The notes: generated by a model from the letters alone, not told the origin. DNA of 64,000 nucleotides from Harmonia axyridis (GCF_914767665.1 NC_059502.1:13206001-13270000), one strand, 5' to 3'; positions 45,424 to 59,620 are shown, counted from the first letter of the stretch. Translations and numbers: made by a program.

Positions 45424-48400
45424 ATGCCACACGTCTCGTCCAGTGGCGGAGATGATCTCGGCAGCACCGATGAGGTTAAGGTGTTCAAGGACGAGGGTGA
45501 CGGAGAGGACGAAAAGAGGTCCTCTGAAAACCTCACCGAGGAAAAGAGTAGCCTCATTGATCTCACTGAATCAGAGGTACATACTCCCAAACTAGGATTA
45601 TTGTGAATGTTGATAAACAAGGAACGCTTGCGCTTTAATTCTTGCTGATATGGCTCTGATAAGACCTCATCTATTTTGGTGAACTTCGTTCCTAAGGAAC
45701 TTTCGCCGAAATAATCTTCACTTAACTAAAAATTGCTGAAGATTATACCAACATCCAATTTCCTGTGAAACAGTGCTGCTAAGGATGAAAATCTTGAGTT
45801 GATCTTGAATCAAAATCCTACCGTCAGTTAGAAAACTATTTGACTGTATAGTAAGCCTAAGGCCGTTAGTTGATCGTTTATATTGTCTTCTTAAAAGTTT
45901 TCAAAAGACTTGAAGGAAAGATAGCAATTCAAAATTCAATTGAAGAATCCACATCCATTCTTCATGATTATTTAGACTTTCTATCAAATATATTTTGGAA
46001 TGCCTTAGATTTATGTTTCTCAATAACCATTTTTTTAATAGGTACTTTTATTTCACAGTAGTCACCTGTCAATATTCTAAACTATCATTCTCATTTTTCT
46101 TTTCCCCCCGATTTCTTAATATTAAGCCCCCTTTCACACTCAAGGTGATTTTTCTCTTCCCCCCGATTTCTTAATATTAAGCCCTCTTTCACACTTAAGG
46201 TGATTTTTCTCTTCCCCCCGATTTCTTAATATTAAGCCCTCTTTCACACTTAAGGTGACTTTTACCTGCAATAAACTATTCCAAGTGTGCCTCAACTGCC
46301 TTTTCTGACAACAAAACTGTTTGTCGTAAATCAACGTTTTCAAGAGACAGCGTTAAAAATACTTGACTTTATAATCCCTTGTCAAAGCCATAAAACTGCA
46401 AAATAGCACAGAAAATGAAATCCGGCCAAATTGAGAAAAGCAAATCTCTTCGTTAAAAGTAGGACCACTTGTAATTTTGAATATTTGAAAAGATTTTCAT
46501 CGCTGAATGTTCTTTTATGAATTGAAATAAGGACAAGCGTCGTGAAATTCTTTGCCGCCATTTCCGTGAACTTGTTTGGATCTGATTATTCTTTCCGTCG
46601 GACAAGGCAGTTCTGATGTTGATAGCCTCAAAGAAATAATATTCTGTAAGCGTATGGAGCGTCAATACATGGCAGATAAGATAATTAGTATATCATCGGC
46701 GGTATTGATTTTGCAATGTGATTTTCATAATAATGTTATAATTGTTGGCATGAATTTTTTATGAATGACTTTGAAGTAATTGCGTTGAGAATATATCATT
46801 GGACCTCGGGATTGTGAATATGACTTTCAAGTATGTATTTATTTCTAAATTTGTGCCTTTTTGGTTTATCATTGCATAATGATCCTTTGGAATCCTTTCA
46901 TAACAAAAAAAATTTGCTTCTTTTGAAATTTTAACAGTTAACGCAAGTATTGCAGTGTATTAAAACCAAATAAAAAACCGTCGGCCTGATGTCCAACTTT
47001 TTGGATGATATTAAGTACTTACAAAAATCGGTTATTTTAGGACATTAATGAGATTTTTAGAAACAAATATGATTTTATTGTTAAATGTTTTCATAACGTT
47101 TAAGTGAAGTTCGTTTATTTTGAATATTGATTCAATTCATTTACCTACCTAAAGGAATTACGTTTTTTGTTTCATTGAAATTATTGCAAAGTTTTCATGC
47201 CATATAATATCATTTTTCAAAATTTTTGTATCAGACAAAAGAGGTATCATCTACCTATCTCCTATTTGGTACATATGTATTAAAATTAAAACTGATTTAA
47301 ATTAGAGAATAGTCTTGAGCGTAACTGTGTGAGTTGTGTATGAGCAAAACTGATCAGATTTTATTTACAATTAACTAAGATGAAACTTTTTGTTGTATCA
47401 AATAATCTTGAAGGTAAATCTCCGAAACTTCACCTCATCATTTATGCAAGAACCCAGTGATCCTTCTCTTCGACGGTTCATTTACCTCATTTTTAATCGT
47501 TTCTAAATGTTTACATTTTGATATCACCTACTGCTATGTGTTCCATACTGTACATATGTTCCCTGGCTCCTGAAAGATGCCTCACAAATTTTCTTGTCGC
47601 TATCATGTATCTCCTTGTATGACTCGATTCTCGTATGCATTTGATATGACCAGATTATCGAACCAAGAAGTTTAACTGATAAGGGCACCTCATAAAGATA
47701 ACTCTCATGATAAAGCTTTTTTTGTGCGACTCGCTTAGGAATTTAATTTTCAGTGGTTTGGATCCTACAATATCATACATATCGAATGGAGTTTTTCTTT
47801 TATGGTCTAGATATCAAAATAGGATATAAAATGATAATTGAATAAAAAAGGATATTAAATAAATAATAATATTAACTTATGTCTATGAGTGACTGACAAA
47901 ATCTTTTTGTATCTACTTATGTTTGAGTTTTGTGGCATCATCTCGAATCGAAAATTTTTATTTACTGCATTTTCAATAACCTTCTTATTTTCATCAAGTT
48001 ATCAGTTTTTTCAATTTGTGCATATCGTCGTTTTAAGGATACTAACTTTCATAAAACTGAAAACTGAAATTGAACATAGAAATGATTTGATTGAGCAAAT
48101 CATCCCGATAAAAGTTCCATGGAACCCACCATGAGTTTGGTATAATCAATTTTGTTGCTCCAATTTCTTTACTTTACTTATTAAGATACTCTCATGAACG
48201 AGCATATCAGCAAGAATAAATTGAACAATACTAAAATAAGTTGTAACGTACTAAAAAAAGTTCCATTGCACACGTACTTTTATTAAATTAAGATTTCTTA
48301 TTAGAACTAGTGTACTAACTAGCGCATAGTGGATTGTTTGTCCGTTTTTATTTTAGTTTATTGTCATTGATCATAATTTATATTATGTAATTGTGTTTCA

Positions 48401-48468
48401 GGAAAAATCAGGTGTTAGTTATAGTGCCAATAAACATGTATCCAGACCTGACCACAGTCCAGTCTTCG
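45424..48468 (+). CDS. pan: Pangolin/TCF, first two coding exons (beta-catenin-binding region)
   Basis: Exon 45424-45576 encodes 51 residues starting MPHVSSSGGDDLGSTDEVKV and including FKDEGDGEDE and SSLIDLTESE, the beta-catenin (Armadillo)-binding N-terminus of TCF/LEF factors. A GTACAT donor follows GAG. After a 2.8 kb intron, exon 48402-48468 starts after TTGTGTTTCAG and reads EKSGVSYSANKH, SRPDHSPVF, also conserved in insect Pangolin, ending in phase 1 at GTAAGT. The protein is the DNA-binding effector of Wnt signalling in the nucleus. The HMG box and C-clamp exons must lie beyond the right edge, across an intron over 15.5 kb. Confidence 0.95.
46092..46258. repeat. 55-bp tandem repeat, three copies
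   Basis: CCCCCCGATTTCTTAATATT recurs at 46104, 46159 and 46214, followed each time by AAGCCC-CTTTCACACT and AAGGTGA. It lies in pangolin intron 1; the copies are almost identical, so expansion is recent. Confidence 0.9.
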
Positions 48469-49489
48469 GTAAGTAAAACACCAAAGAAATTTGCAACTCC
48501 TTCATTTATCAAATTTTTCGTAGTGTTTATCTTTCTCAAGGAGAGTTTTGTATTCATTGGTTTTAGGGAATCAATGAATCACATCTTTCATTTTTGCTAT
48601 TAGTTTTTCTAACACCGCCTTTTGTTTCATAATTAAATAATAGACATTTGGAATTTTGGTAGAAATATTGAATTTATGAATTTAATTTACTCATTTTTCG
48701 TCTTCAATCTGGAACTATAACCCAAAATGCATAAAATTCTGGTCGAAAATCGACACTGTTTTCATTTTTTCAAATGAAACAAGCGCAAAAAATTATAAGT
48801 TATTATATTTTATTTATTCATTGTTTTTATTATTGATAACATTTTGAGAGTTCTTTTCATGTAGCATTGAGGTCTAAATACTGAAATCCTCAATGGGCTG
48901 AATACTAATGATTCAACAAATAAAGTAAAAGCATTCCATGTTTCTCGATCCAATCGTTTTGAAATTAAGGCTGATTTTTTAAGTTTCATGTAATTAGAAA
49001 TATTTTGTTTTTCGATATCTGTTGTCAACCATCGTTTAACAGGATCAATGTGTAGACTGGTGTTCGTTAATCGTTAGGTTAGACTTGTAATTTTGAGGGA
49101 GAATTCTCAAGATCTCATGGCTGAAAGAAAATTAATCAACTAACCTACATAGATTTAAATATGCCTCGGAAGTGGCTAGATTAAGGTATATCCGATGAAG
49201 AAATGAGTGTCGAGGAATCTCCTCTCCAGATGTCTGACGTGCTCGAATGCAGAGGAGGAATTTGTTGTATCCGAGGTTGTAGTATCTCAGAGTATATTTT
49301 TCGTCCAACGTACTTCATTTCTATCCGCATCTGCTCTTCTGATATCTCACGTGCTGAAATGAAAGAAAAAATTATAGTACCTAGGGAACATACTTTATTA
49401 TTTTGACCGATGTACCTTTTCTCGACTTGGTGCCTTTTTCCTGATGTATGATGAGGTTAAGCCACCTTCTTTCGAGAACTCCAAAAATT

Positions 49490-51060
49490 TTTTGTAGCCA
49501 GATAAAATTTTTTTTTCCGGTTCTCCGTTTCCTCTTCACGGTCGAGGTATAAGATGAATTACGTCAAGGTACCTGCTTTGTATCTGTTACTTGTCCAAAT
49601 TATAAAACATCTCTGGTGTCGCTATTTTTCGAACCGACGTGCCGTATTTCGTGCCTTTTCCCTATTGAGTTATAAGACGAGTAATAAAGTACTGGCATCT
49701 ATTTTCCGTATTTCTTCAGGTTCAATCAGAAATAAGTCTGTTTCATACCCTATTATTCCGATCGACGTACTTTATTTCTTCATTCCGCATATATTTTCCG
49801 TCAATGCGCAGGGTTTGTTGGAACTAAGATGAAGAAAAAAGGCAGCTGCTCTACGTATTGCTCTCGTGCTTCAATTTGAAAAAAAAATCCGTAGAATCCT
49901 TTTTTTTTCGACCGACGTGCCATATTTTTCCATTTCGTGCCTTTTTTTCGAAATGGCTCGGTAGAAGTATGAGAGAGAAAACTGATATCACCTCATCTGC
50001 TCTTCGAATTTGAAGAAAAAGACATTATTAGCTAATTTTTTCGACCGACGTGCCTTATTTTCCCATAACGTGCCTTTTTTCCGAAACGGCTCGATTGAGG
50101 TATGAGGCAATGAAATGTTGGCAACATATCACTTTTTTGAATCTGAGGAAATAACATTGTTACTCAATTGTTTTGGCCGAGGTTCTCCATTCCGTGCCTT
50201 TTCCCTGAAAAGGTTCGGTTGAAGTATGAGGCAACGAAATGATGTCTCAAGACATTTGCTTTTAGAATTAGAAGAAAATATTATTAGCGAGTTTTTTCGA
50301 CCACAATTTTCCCACACCGTGCCTTTTCTCCAAAACGGCTCGGTCGAGGCTCGGGGCGAAGAAATGATGGCAACACACGTGTTTTCCGAATTTGTTAATT
50401 ATTGTTAACATTGTTAACTATTTTTTTCGATCTAAGTGCCTTATTTCTCCATTACGTGCCTTTTTCTAGCAACGGCTCGGTTAAGGGATGAGGCAACGAA
50501 ATTATGTCTTAAAGCATTTGCTTTTAGAATCAGGAGAAAATATTGTTAGCGAGTTTTTTCGACCACCGTGCCTTATTTTCCCACACCGTGCCTTTTCTCC
50601 AAAATGGCTCGGTCGAGGCTCGGGGCGAAGAAATGATGGCAACACACGTGTTTTCCGAATTTGTTAATTATTGTTAACATTGTTAACTATTTTTTTCGAT
50701 CTAAGTGCCTTATTTCTCCATTACGTGCCTTTTTCTAGCAACGGCTCGGTTGAGGGATGAGGCAACGAAATTATGTCTCAAAGCATTTGCTTTTAGAATC
50801 AGGAGAAAATATTGTTAGCTAGTTTTTTCGACCGACGTGCCTTATTTTCCCACACCGTGCCTTTTCTCCGAAACGGCTCGGTCGAGGTACTCTGCGAAGA
50901 AATGACGGCAACACACCTATTTTTCGAATTTGAAGCAAAAAAATATTGTTACCTAGTTTTTTCAACCGAAGTGCTTTATTTCCCCATTCCGTGCCTTCTC
51001 CCCGAAACGGCTCGATCGAGTTAGTACCTACAACGAGACGAAGTAAAGGGGTCAACGCAT
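49490..51060. repeat. Degenerate tandem array with a 269-bp higher-order duplication
   Basis: A phrase containing TTTTTTCGACC, GTGCCTTATTTTCCC, CCGTGCCTTTTCTCC, ACGGCTCGGTCGAGG and GAGGCAACGAAATGATG recurs about every 130-180 bp. Positions 50341-50560 and 50610-50832 are almost identical, with a period of 269 bp, showing a second-level duplication. Copies decay outwards to about 49200. Confidence 0.85.
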
Positions 51061-51179
51061 CTACTCTCCGGATCTCTCACGTGCTGATGGCCAGGTCCGA
51101 GAGAGCGAACCTGGCAGGCCTTGTTCTCCGATCATTAGACTTTGCTGGACTGTAATTACGACGTTCATCGCCTAATTTA

Positions 51180-51415
51180 ATATGTACCTTATTCCGACGT
51201 CCCCGCGCCCCGTCCGATCCGATTCCCCGCGTCTGCGAGGAGCGTCAAACAACGTGACGAACGGATTTGTCCGGAGGCGCGAGACGAGAGGCGGACGGAC
51301 GAAATTTGATTTTCATTACTTCCCGCGGGCGGCAACAATGGACCGGACGCGAGAGATCTCGCATCTAATCTGCTCCGTGATGGGGAGGCTGGACGACTGT
51401 AATATGGGTTTCTGA
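51180..51415. promoter_or_regulatory. CpG-rich island in pangolin intron 2
   Basis: GC content rises abruptly (CCCCGCGCCCCGTCCGATCC, GGCGCGAGACGAGAGGCGG) and is followed by a T-rich run. It is not repeated elsewhere in the window. It could be an intronic enhancer or an alternative promoter; no protein motif supports coding. Confidence 0.35.
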
Positions 51416-52103
51416 GGTTTTCCTATATCGGTTTTTTTCTTGGCTTTGTGTTTAATTTTTTATTGTTTTTTTTTTCATTTTTTTTTTTTTGGGTAGGTTA
51501 TGGAGGTATGTCGAGGTGTTGGGCCGTTTATTAGGTTTTTGTTTTTCTAGCATGAATCTTTCCAATGATAAATCTTTGAAATTTTTCGAGGAAATATTAC
51601 TTTTTAATTTTTCTTAGTTCTTATGTTAAAATCATCTGAAGATATTGTGGTATAATTTATGTTGAAATAAATTAGTCTGGTATAATCGATTGTAATTTCT
51701 ATAATAAGCAATTTGCCAGTATAGAAAATATCGCCTTTTTCATTGACATTTTTATATTTTAAATTTTCAAGAGCGATGTACAATAATTTGTATAACATTT
51801 TTATCAAATATGCAAGAAAGCTGAAAAAATTGAATGATTCATTATGAAAAACTAACGTTGTTGAAGTAAGCGCATATGTCATTGCCATTTTCGATTCTTT
51901 GCATTTAGTATTTCGCTGTTAATTTCTTAATTCCCTTACTCTATTTAATACTACCATTGAATAATGATAAGTGGTTCTTGACAAGAGAAAACGGTTGACT
52001 TAAGGAAACTCTTGCTTTCGTTTGTGGCACTCGATTACTCAAAATTGACGTCACAGACGCCATGTTGCGTAAAATGCACTTTGATGGCATCATGGGGTAA
52101 TTC

Positions 52104-52677
52104 AACATAGATAGAGGAAGTATACGCAATTTTTACATGTCCCCAACATGGTTAGATGACGTTGTCGGATTGTGATATATTTTCAAATCCACAATTTTAT
52201 TATATCATCATGAATGTATATTATATTGAATGTAATATATTTATTTGTGGGATTCCTTATTAAATTTGCAATTTTAATATTTGGAATCCGATATTTTTCT
52301 TGATTGTCGGATTTATAATAAGCAGAATTTTTATTATTTTCTGTATCTACCTGCTGAAATCCAAGGTTTGGCAACTTTTGCTTTCCTAGTGTCATCGGTT
52401 GTTTCACGTCGTTTGGCGCGCTTGAAGTTTGTTTTCTGAATTTCTGATATATTTTGGTATTTATTTCAATATATTTTGAGTTAATATGAAACGTTGATTC
52501 ACTATGGGACATAAGAAAGCGTTCATTTTGGAGAAACTCACGAATTGAGTGAAATATCGTATGACTGATATGTTTTCATTTCCGCGCGCTTCATGTCAAA
52601 TTTGATAGTTCATGTTGGGGACAAAATTTGCTTACTGAAAATGACATAATGCTCCCTCTATCTATGTTTATTACTCT
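52104..52677. mobile_element. MITE family A, copy 3
   Basis: Bounded by AACATAGATAGAGGAAG (left end slightly truncated) and TATGTTTATTACTCT, with a body matching copies at 1901 and 21857. An open minus-strand frame of 109 codons runs through it, but it is not conserved in the other copies. Confidence 0.8.
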
Positions 52678-53279
52678 GAGTGAGAAACTAACCATATTGG
52701 ACGAACTTACGCTGATGTCATTTTGAAGTAAGCACATATGCTATTGGAGTTTTAGTTTCTTTGCATTTATTATTTCGCTGTTAATTTCGAAATTTTCTTA
52801 TTCTATTGAATACTCCATTGATAACGACTATTCAATAATAATATGTACATAGGACCTCAAGTTCCAATATTGTTTAAAAAATTGGTCAACATTTTGAAAG
52901 AAATCCAGAATGGGGTTTTTATGACTAACTCCCAAACAATTCCTTCGTTTAGTTGACTCCATAAATTCCATAACTAAAGCAACTTGCAACTTTGACAACT
53001 TCAAGGTTTCATTACGCTTGCCGTCGACCAAATGCTTTTGCACAATGATTTATTTTAAAAAATTCTGATCATCACTAAAAAAGCTAATAAAAAGTATTTA
53101 AAGTTCCAACAAGCGTTAACATGAAAAGTTGAAAGTTAGCCAACTTCTAGATCCCCATATGTTTTGCCGCCGTCCTAACCCTTGAATGAAACTGTTTACA
53201 TCAAGTTAGTCTTGTGTTATTTCGCTACACAAATTAAGGTAAAACATTCGCCTGAAAAACCACGTTTCAAATTCGCAGA

Positions 53280-53480
53280 ATCCGTCAAAAAGAAGTGATT
53301 ACGAACCCGAGCTGCTCTTCCTCATTTAACATTCCCCAAACTCTCGAAATGAATGGAAAAGAGGGCCACGAGTGTTTTGTGCGTCCTCTGCGAAAACCAC
53401 TCGAGGCATCTCGGCGCTCTAGCCTGGAAACGCGGGTCTTGAACCTGAAAAGGTCGACGGATCCCCCCAGAAAATGAACC
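53280..53480. other. GC-richer block in pangolin intron 2
   Basis: Less AT-rich than its surroundings and without repeat structure. It has several CTCGAGG, GGCGCTC type motifs. A short plus-strand ORF covers it but has no recognisable product. A candidate conserved noncoding element. Confidence 0.25.
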
Positions 53481-55230
53481 CATAAATAATCTTTCTGGTA
53501 TTAGGGAGTGTGTGCATGGAACGCCATAGTTGGGTCAGAAGGACGGGTCGAAAAATGTGGAGTTATGGGGATGAACGCGAGATCTATGGGTTTTGATAAG
53601 AGTGTAGGCGGGTTTTGGAGGTTAGGAACGTATTGGCGAGGCGATATTTAACAGATTTTCAAGTTTGGATCGGGTTTGATGGAATTCGAGAAGTTGGTCC
53701 TTCGGGGCGGATCGGGTTCTTCCATTTTCGATGAATCTTCGAACAGATCGTTCTAATATTTCATCACGATGTTTCTAATCTTAGAATTTTGTGGATGGAT
53801 TGGTTTAAAAGGATTAGAATCGACGCATTGATGATGAAACCGTCCGTAAATTCGATGATATACTTTATATATTGTAGGTATATACTGTATATGGACGATA
53901 ATATCGGCTGGAAAGACCTAGAAACTCGAAATTTGCAGAAAAGGTTCCGATTTCGAATGACAACGTTGAATTCGTTAATGGGCAAAATCCGACAAGATGT
54001 TTCGTAAATATGGCCTTACGAAATTTCGTGTTCCTGGTAATATCAAAACTGTAGAGATTGAAATTTGTATTTGGAGATACATACACAGAATGACAATTTA
54101 TAGCAAGGGTAGAAAATCGACTAAATTTTCAGCAGAATTTCAAGCTGATCACTCATCAAAATGGATATGAGAAATAATAGTATATTCTGAAACAAGTTGC
54201 AGAATGGGGGCTCCTATTCCAACACGAATGTGAAATTCGAAAACGAGCAACGAAGGAGCGAATTTTCGAACGCATGAGTGTTGGAATTGCCTTCTGCAAC
54301 GAGTATTAGACGATATTTTCTCTATTTCAGTCAAGTTTTGTGAAATATTGTCGAAATTCAATGAAACATTCAGATTATACATCCTAGTTACATTTGTATT
54401 GTATCTTGGCAGTTGGTGTGACTGTTACAAAAATTGAATTTGAATTTGAATCGTACGTTTCGAATTTTGGAATAATTTTTAATTACGCATTAAATTCGTG
54501 AATTATATCTGACGAAATCGATTTAACACCAATAGAATTAAGAGAAATTGCGAATGATGTTGCAAATCATTTCACGAAATCCAAATTATATCATCTTGAC
54601 AATTGACGTGTGTTGAATTTTGATTGGATTGGAAGTCTGTGTAGACAAGCACAAAACAAATAATATAACTGAAAACATCATTACAGCACTGTTTTTAGAA
54701 CTGTAAAAAACTCATTACGATACTGAAATAGAGAAATAACATTTTCTATGAATAATCATACAGCGGTGGCTGCTGAACATACTTGATTCAGCGTTCGGAA
54801 TCCATATTTGTCTAAACTTCCCGCTCTACCTTAGTTTTTGTAAAATGACGCTTCCGCAAAATAAATGAAGATTTATTATTTAGTTATATGGATATTCAGC
54901 TTCACATCTCCATTATCGATAAAGGAAGGAGACGTCACATTGGCATGTAACGTCAAAACCGGTAAACATAGATATTCATAGAAGAATCATATGACAGTTT
55001 GACATTTAATACGTCATTATTGCTACATAACCTGGAAAACAGCGTTTTTCTGAAATTTTCTCCATTAATATCAAACAATTTAAATTCTAAATTATGAACC
55101 GAATCTCCTCCTCTCTTGCGTTGAAGAAGCGTCTTCTCCTACGCGGGATGAGATTTCAGAAACAACACAGAAACCTGTCAGTTGGGCCCAGCCGATAACT
55201 TATCTCTGTTTATCGTTATGGCGTCATTTA

Positions 55231-55569
55231 TCATGTCCGGCTAACCACACCAACCCTGTGGAGTGTTGTTGAAACACTGCGTGCACCTTTCAGGTACCTT
55301 CCTATCGGCGAGATGACTCGAGGACTGCATTCCAGCATTTTTTGTGTCGAATTCAGACTTGGATTATTCAATTCGTCCAGTTGGACGTTTTCGATTCGCG
55401 TATTTGGGATATTTCTTGAAATATTTATTCGGTATGTTGGTATCTCTTTCATGCAGAAATTTAGGTTAGGAATCGCAGTTTGTGGTTTGTTATTGTTATC
55501 AGTTAGCGCAGCTAAGAGAGGTTTTGAGACTTCTTTCTGTTCCCCCAAAAATACCAACAATTCAGACAA
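55231..55569 (-). other. Unassigned 112-codon ORF in pangolin intron 2
   Basis: A minus-strand ORF starting MSELLVFLGEQKEVSKPLL with a mostly hydrophilic product; the plus strand also has a 123-codon ORF over the same bases. No domain is recognisable. A worn transposon fragment is the likeliest explanation. Confidence 0.2.
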
Positions 55570-56480
55570 TGTTCTTCAATGGAAAGAACATATTTCTCTA
55601 ATAGATTTAAGTTTAATATTTATAACTCAGCATCAATTATTTATTGCTTTGATCAGAGAGCTCAACGTAGAAAGAATTTCTTGAGGTTTTGGTTTCTCAA
55701 AGATAAACTTCGAATAGTTGAACACCATGATACAAAGAAATATTATTATTTTTTTTTTTTGTATCCAGTATTATGGTTAAACACGACCTACAAAAATAAC
55801 TTGAGATTTATCGTGTTTATGTTGAACGTAATTTAATTAATTAATTGACCAAGAATTGGCCATCAGTGAGTCATGCAAGATCATTCCTGGCTCAAATTTG
55901 GCAAAATTAGAAACTTCGCGAAGGTTCGGGGAGCGAGCGCTGAAAAACATAAAAATTAAAGAACTTATCATCCTGACAAATAGTTTGAATATGTAATATG
56001 CCAATTCCAATTGGATCAGATAAATGAACATCATTCGAGGAAATTTTAATTGCTTTTGAAAAAACCGTCAAAATGTCTAATATATTCATTTCGATACATT
56101 TACATATTTCACAACTGCTCCGGATAATTTTTTTTTAATGATCGAAGACTTATAATACTTCCACTTATTTACATACCAACTGGACGATCGCTACATCGTA
56201 AATTCTCATTTTTGATCTAATTGGGAAAAACTTTCAATTCGAATAATCAGTTCAATTTTATATGCTTGTCATTTTGTACATACTTAATGGGAATTCTCTT
56301 CAACTTGGGTTTTTTTTTGTCAACTAATACCGGTTTGAACTCGGTAATTATACGTTTGAACTCAAAGTTTTTCAAATTCCCAGCAGAAATATTCTGAATT
56401 GATTTTTTTCCAGTATTTTGCATTGAATAGCCTTGTTTCAATTTTGCAAACGGTAATTCCTCCACAAAACGCTTAGGTAT

Positions 56481-57312
56481 TCATCAAGCCAAGTAGCTTG
56501 ATATTTCAAGCTCGTGAAAAATTACATACTTGAGCTTGACTTGACTTGATTTTTAGATATTTAGGTATTGCTTGATTTGATATCAAGCTACTTGATATCA
56601 CTTGAGCTTGAGATGCACGCGTCGCACGGCATATATTTCTGCAATCTCGTGCGCGCTTAGACTAAATAAGGGGATTCCTCGAGCGCCGAGAGACTGAAGC
56701 ATTCGCCAATGTGACTTTATTAGTAGTTTTCTCATATTCTATGAAATTGATTGGTCGATTTTGGTAGTTTCAGAAATATCTATCCAAACTTGGCCACAAT
56801 GGCCAGGATTTTTTTTATCAACGCCAGCATCTTCAGGTCCTGTTGAAAGACAATTTTCCAGAACTGCTCTTACAGTTACAAAAACCCGCAATAGGTTAGG
56901 CGACAAATCTATAAGATGCCTCATGTGTCTTAGATCCTGGATGAAAATTTATGAAATCAATTAAAGCCTGGAGGTTTCTCAATATAAAGAAACTTAATTT
57001 TTTTTCATTATTTTTCATTTTGTTATAATTTAAAGTGATTTAATTTATGTTTCTATTTCAAAAAAGTTGGTAATTTCGGTTCTTTTAAAGAATAAGGTTA
57101 ATAAAAAAAAGAGATTTTTTGCAAGGTCCCTTCTCATTTCATCATTTTTTTTTATTGATGTGATACTACACAATAAAACTGTTAAAAATCAAGGAGCTTG
57201 ATATGATTCAAGTACTTGATAAATAAATATTTGACTTGAGATTGAAAAACTACTACTTGACTTGAAATCTAGTCTAGCTCAAGCCAAGTAGCTTGAACAT
57301 CAAGCCAAGCCG
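56481..57312 (+). mobile_element. hAT-like element retaining only the dimerisation domain
   Basis: Both ends are dense in AAGCCAAGTAGCTTGA and CTTGACTTGA motifs in opposing orientation. The interior plus strand (56761-56964) encodes STPASSGPVERQFSRTALTV and TKTRNRLGDKSI, the C-terminal hAT dimerisation region. The zinc finger and catalytic core are absent, so it is a nonautonomous deletion derivative. Confidence 0.65.
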
Positions 57313-58599
57313 AGAATTCCTAAAAACGCTAACACTTCTCTCAATAATTCCCGGACCTTACCGATAAAAACCCTTTTTTTATTAAGAATTCGACTCTTTT
57401 GCTCCTCTTACTTTTCAATTGCAGTAGTTCTTCTGAAGAAATATTCGTCTTTGCTATTGAAATAAGCTTCAAACTGGGCAATGACTAAGTCTACAAGAGG
57501 AAATTTTGCATTGATGTAAAACGGCAATTTCAAGTTTCATATGCAATTACATGCTGATCGCTCAATAAAAACAAGAAAACAGAAGGGGATATAAAATAGC
57601 ATTTTCAAGCCTTGTTCAAAATTTCATATTGATTGAGTCTTCAGATCAATAAAAAAATCAAACATAACATTGAAGAATCGTTATCCTACGATCATTCGAA
57701 TATTCATGCCAAATTTCAACAGCAATAATGTAAGGTCTCTGAGGGCGCAAAAGCAGCATGAATTGAGAAACGCTCAAAAGCTCACGACGCCGACGTCAAG
57801 TTAGAGGTTTTCTCAAATTTTTTTGGAGGCTCTGGTTTTTCTTGAATGTCTATCTGGAAAGCTACTTCTCTCCACGGTGGGAATCTTTTTGCCGATTTAA
57901 TCGGAAGCCACCTTTGATACCATGGCGCCCAAAGGGTACCCAACAATTCGTGGTAGTTTCTGATCAGAATCGAGATGTAACCATTAGCCTATCTCGAATA
58001 TGTTAATGACGGCAGTATAAAACCGAGGCTATGAGATGCACAAGACATGATGGAATACATCATGACCACGCACATGACCGGGTTCCGTCGTATATTTTAC
58101 CTGAGAAAGCATGAGATCGATAACGAGATAACGTTTTAAAATTCAAATCACATACCGTTTTCGTCAACGAAAAAACCTCTTTCGATGCTCTCTCACAATT
58201 TACGTTTTTGGTTATATTTACTACGTCGCTTTCTGCATCATGAATTGGCAATTTGGTGGAGATGGATGTGGATGGGTCATCAGAAACGAGATCCGGACGG
58301 ACGTGTAGGTAGAAACCTGTTTTTTTATGTTCGATTGCGTCACGGGTGATATGGGGATTTTTCGATGTAGAAATGGGGTAGATTTTGGGAAAAATTTTCG
58401 AGAAAAGTCAAAAAACTGTTTACTTCAAAACTGCACTCAATAAGTTCCGGGCCCAGTCAGCAAAAACAATTTTTTTCTTGAAAGATTGTGAACTTCAAGA
58501 TGATTCCTTACTTTTCAATACCTTTTCTGTAAAATGATTCGTTTTTGCTTTAACCTCGGCAATCACTTCTTTATTAAAAACGACCAAAGCTAACCTAAC

Positions 58600-59620
58600 A
58601 GATTATAGGTTAGGTTAGGAGGTTTTTTATGGTTTTTTATGATGGCGAGCTAGTTTTCATGCAATTTTCACGATTCTCCTTGAAATAAAAAAAATAAAGT
58701 CCTAGTTTGCCATGATTGAAAACTATGCTAACCTAACCTCATCGATTATTTATCTGTTAGGAATGATTTTTGATGGTTTTTAATGATGTCGAGCTAGTTT
58801 ATGAGCAAGGTTCCACGATTCTTCTTCAAATTAACAAAAATATTATTGAACTATGTTTGCAGTTTGTATTCATTGAAAACCATGAAGGAGAATCCTGAAG
58901 ATCTGCACTAAAGCTATAACACGCCATCAAAAACCATAGAAGATCTCCTAACCTCACCTATTATTTGTTAGGTTAGGAATGATTTTTAAGGTTTTTAATG
59001 ATGGCGAGCTAATTTTTATGCAATTTCCACGATTCTCTTTCAAATATTTAAGTACTTCTTTGCCATAATTGAAAACTATGTTAACCTAACCTCATCGATT
59101 ATTAATCTGTTAGGTTAGGAATGATTTTTGATGGGTTTTAATTTAATGATGGCGAGCCTGTTCATGACAGGTTTCCACGATTCTTCTTCGAATTAACAAA
59201 AAAATTAAACTATGTTTGCAGTTTGCAATCATTGAAAACCATGAAGGAGAATCTTGAAGATCTGCAGAAAAATTAACTCGCCATCAAAAACCATAAAAGA
59301 CCTCCTAACCTAACCTATTATCTGTTAGGTTGGGAATGATTTTTGATGGTTTTTGATGATGGCGAGCTTGTTTTTATGCAGATTTCCATGATTTTCCTTC
59401 GAATAAAAAAAAATTATCAAAATACTAGTTTGTCATCTTTGGAAACCTGACCTAATCTAACCTCATCGATTATCTGTTAGGTTAGGTATGATTCTTTATG
59501 GTTTTTAAGAATGGTGAGCTAGTTTTTGAGCAGATTTCTACCATTCTTCTCCAAATTAACAAAAAAATTATATGCAGTTTGCAATCATTGATGAACATAA
59601 AGAATCATCCTAGAATGAAA
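58600..59620. repeat. Tandem array containing TTAGGTTAGG motifs
   Basis: A unit with TGTTAGGTTAGGAATGATTT, GATGGCGAGCTAGTTT and CACGATTCTTCTTC recurs at least five times between 58613 and 59530. Long and short units alternate, and inverted segments (CCTAACCTAACC) alternate with direct ones. It lies in pangolin intron 2. Confidence 0.8.

Noticed and set aside
52183..52512. A 109-codon minus-strand gene
   Set aside because: It lies wholly inside MITE A and is not conserved in the other two copies.
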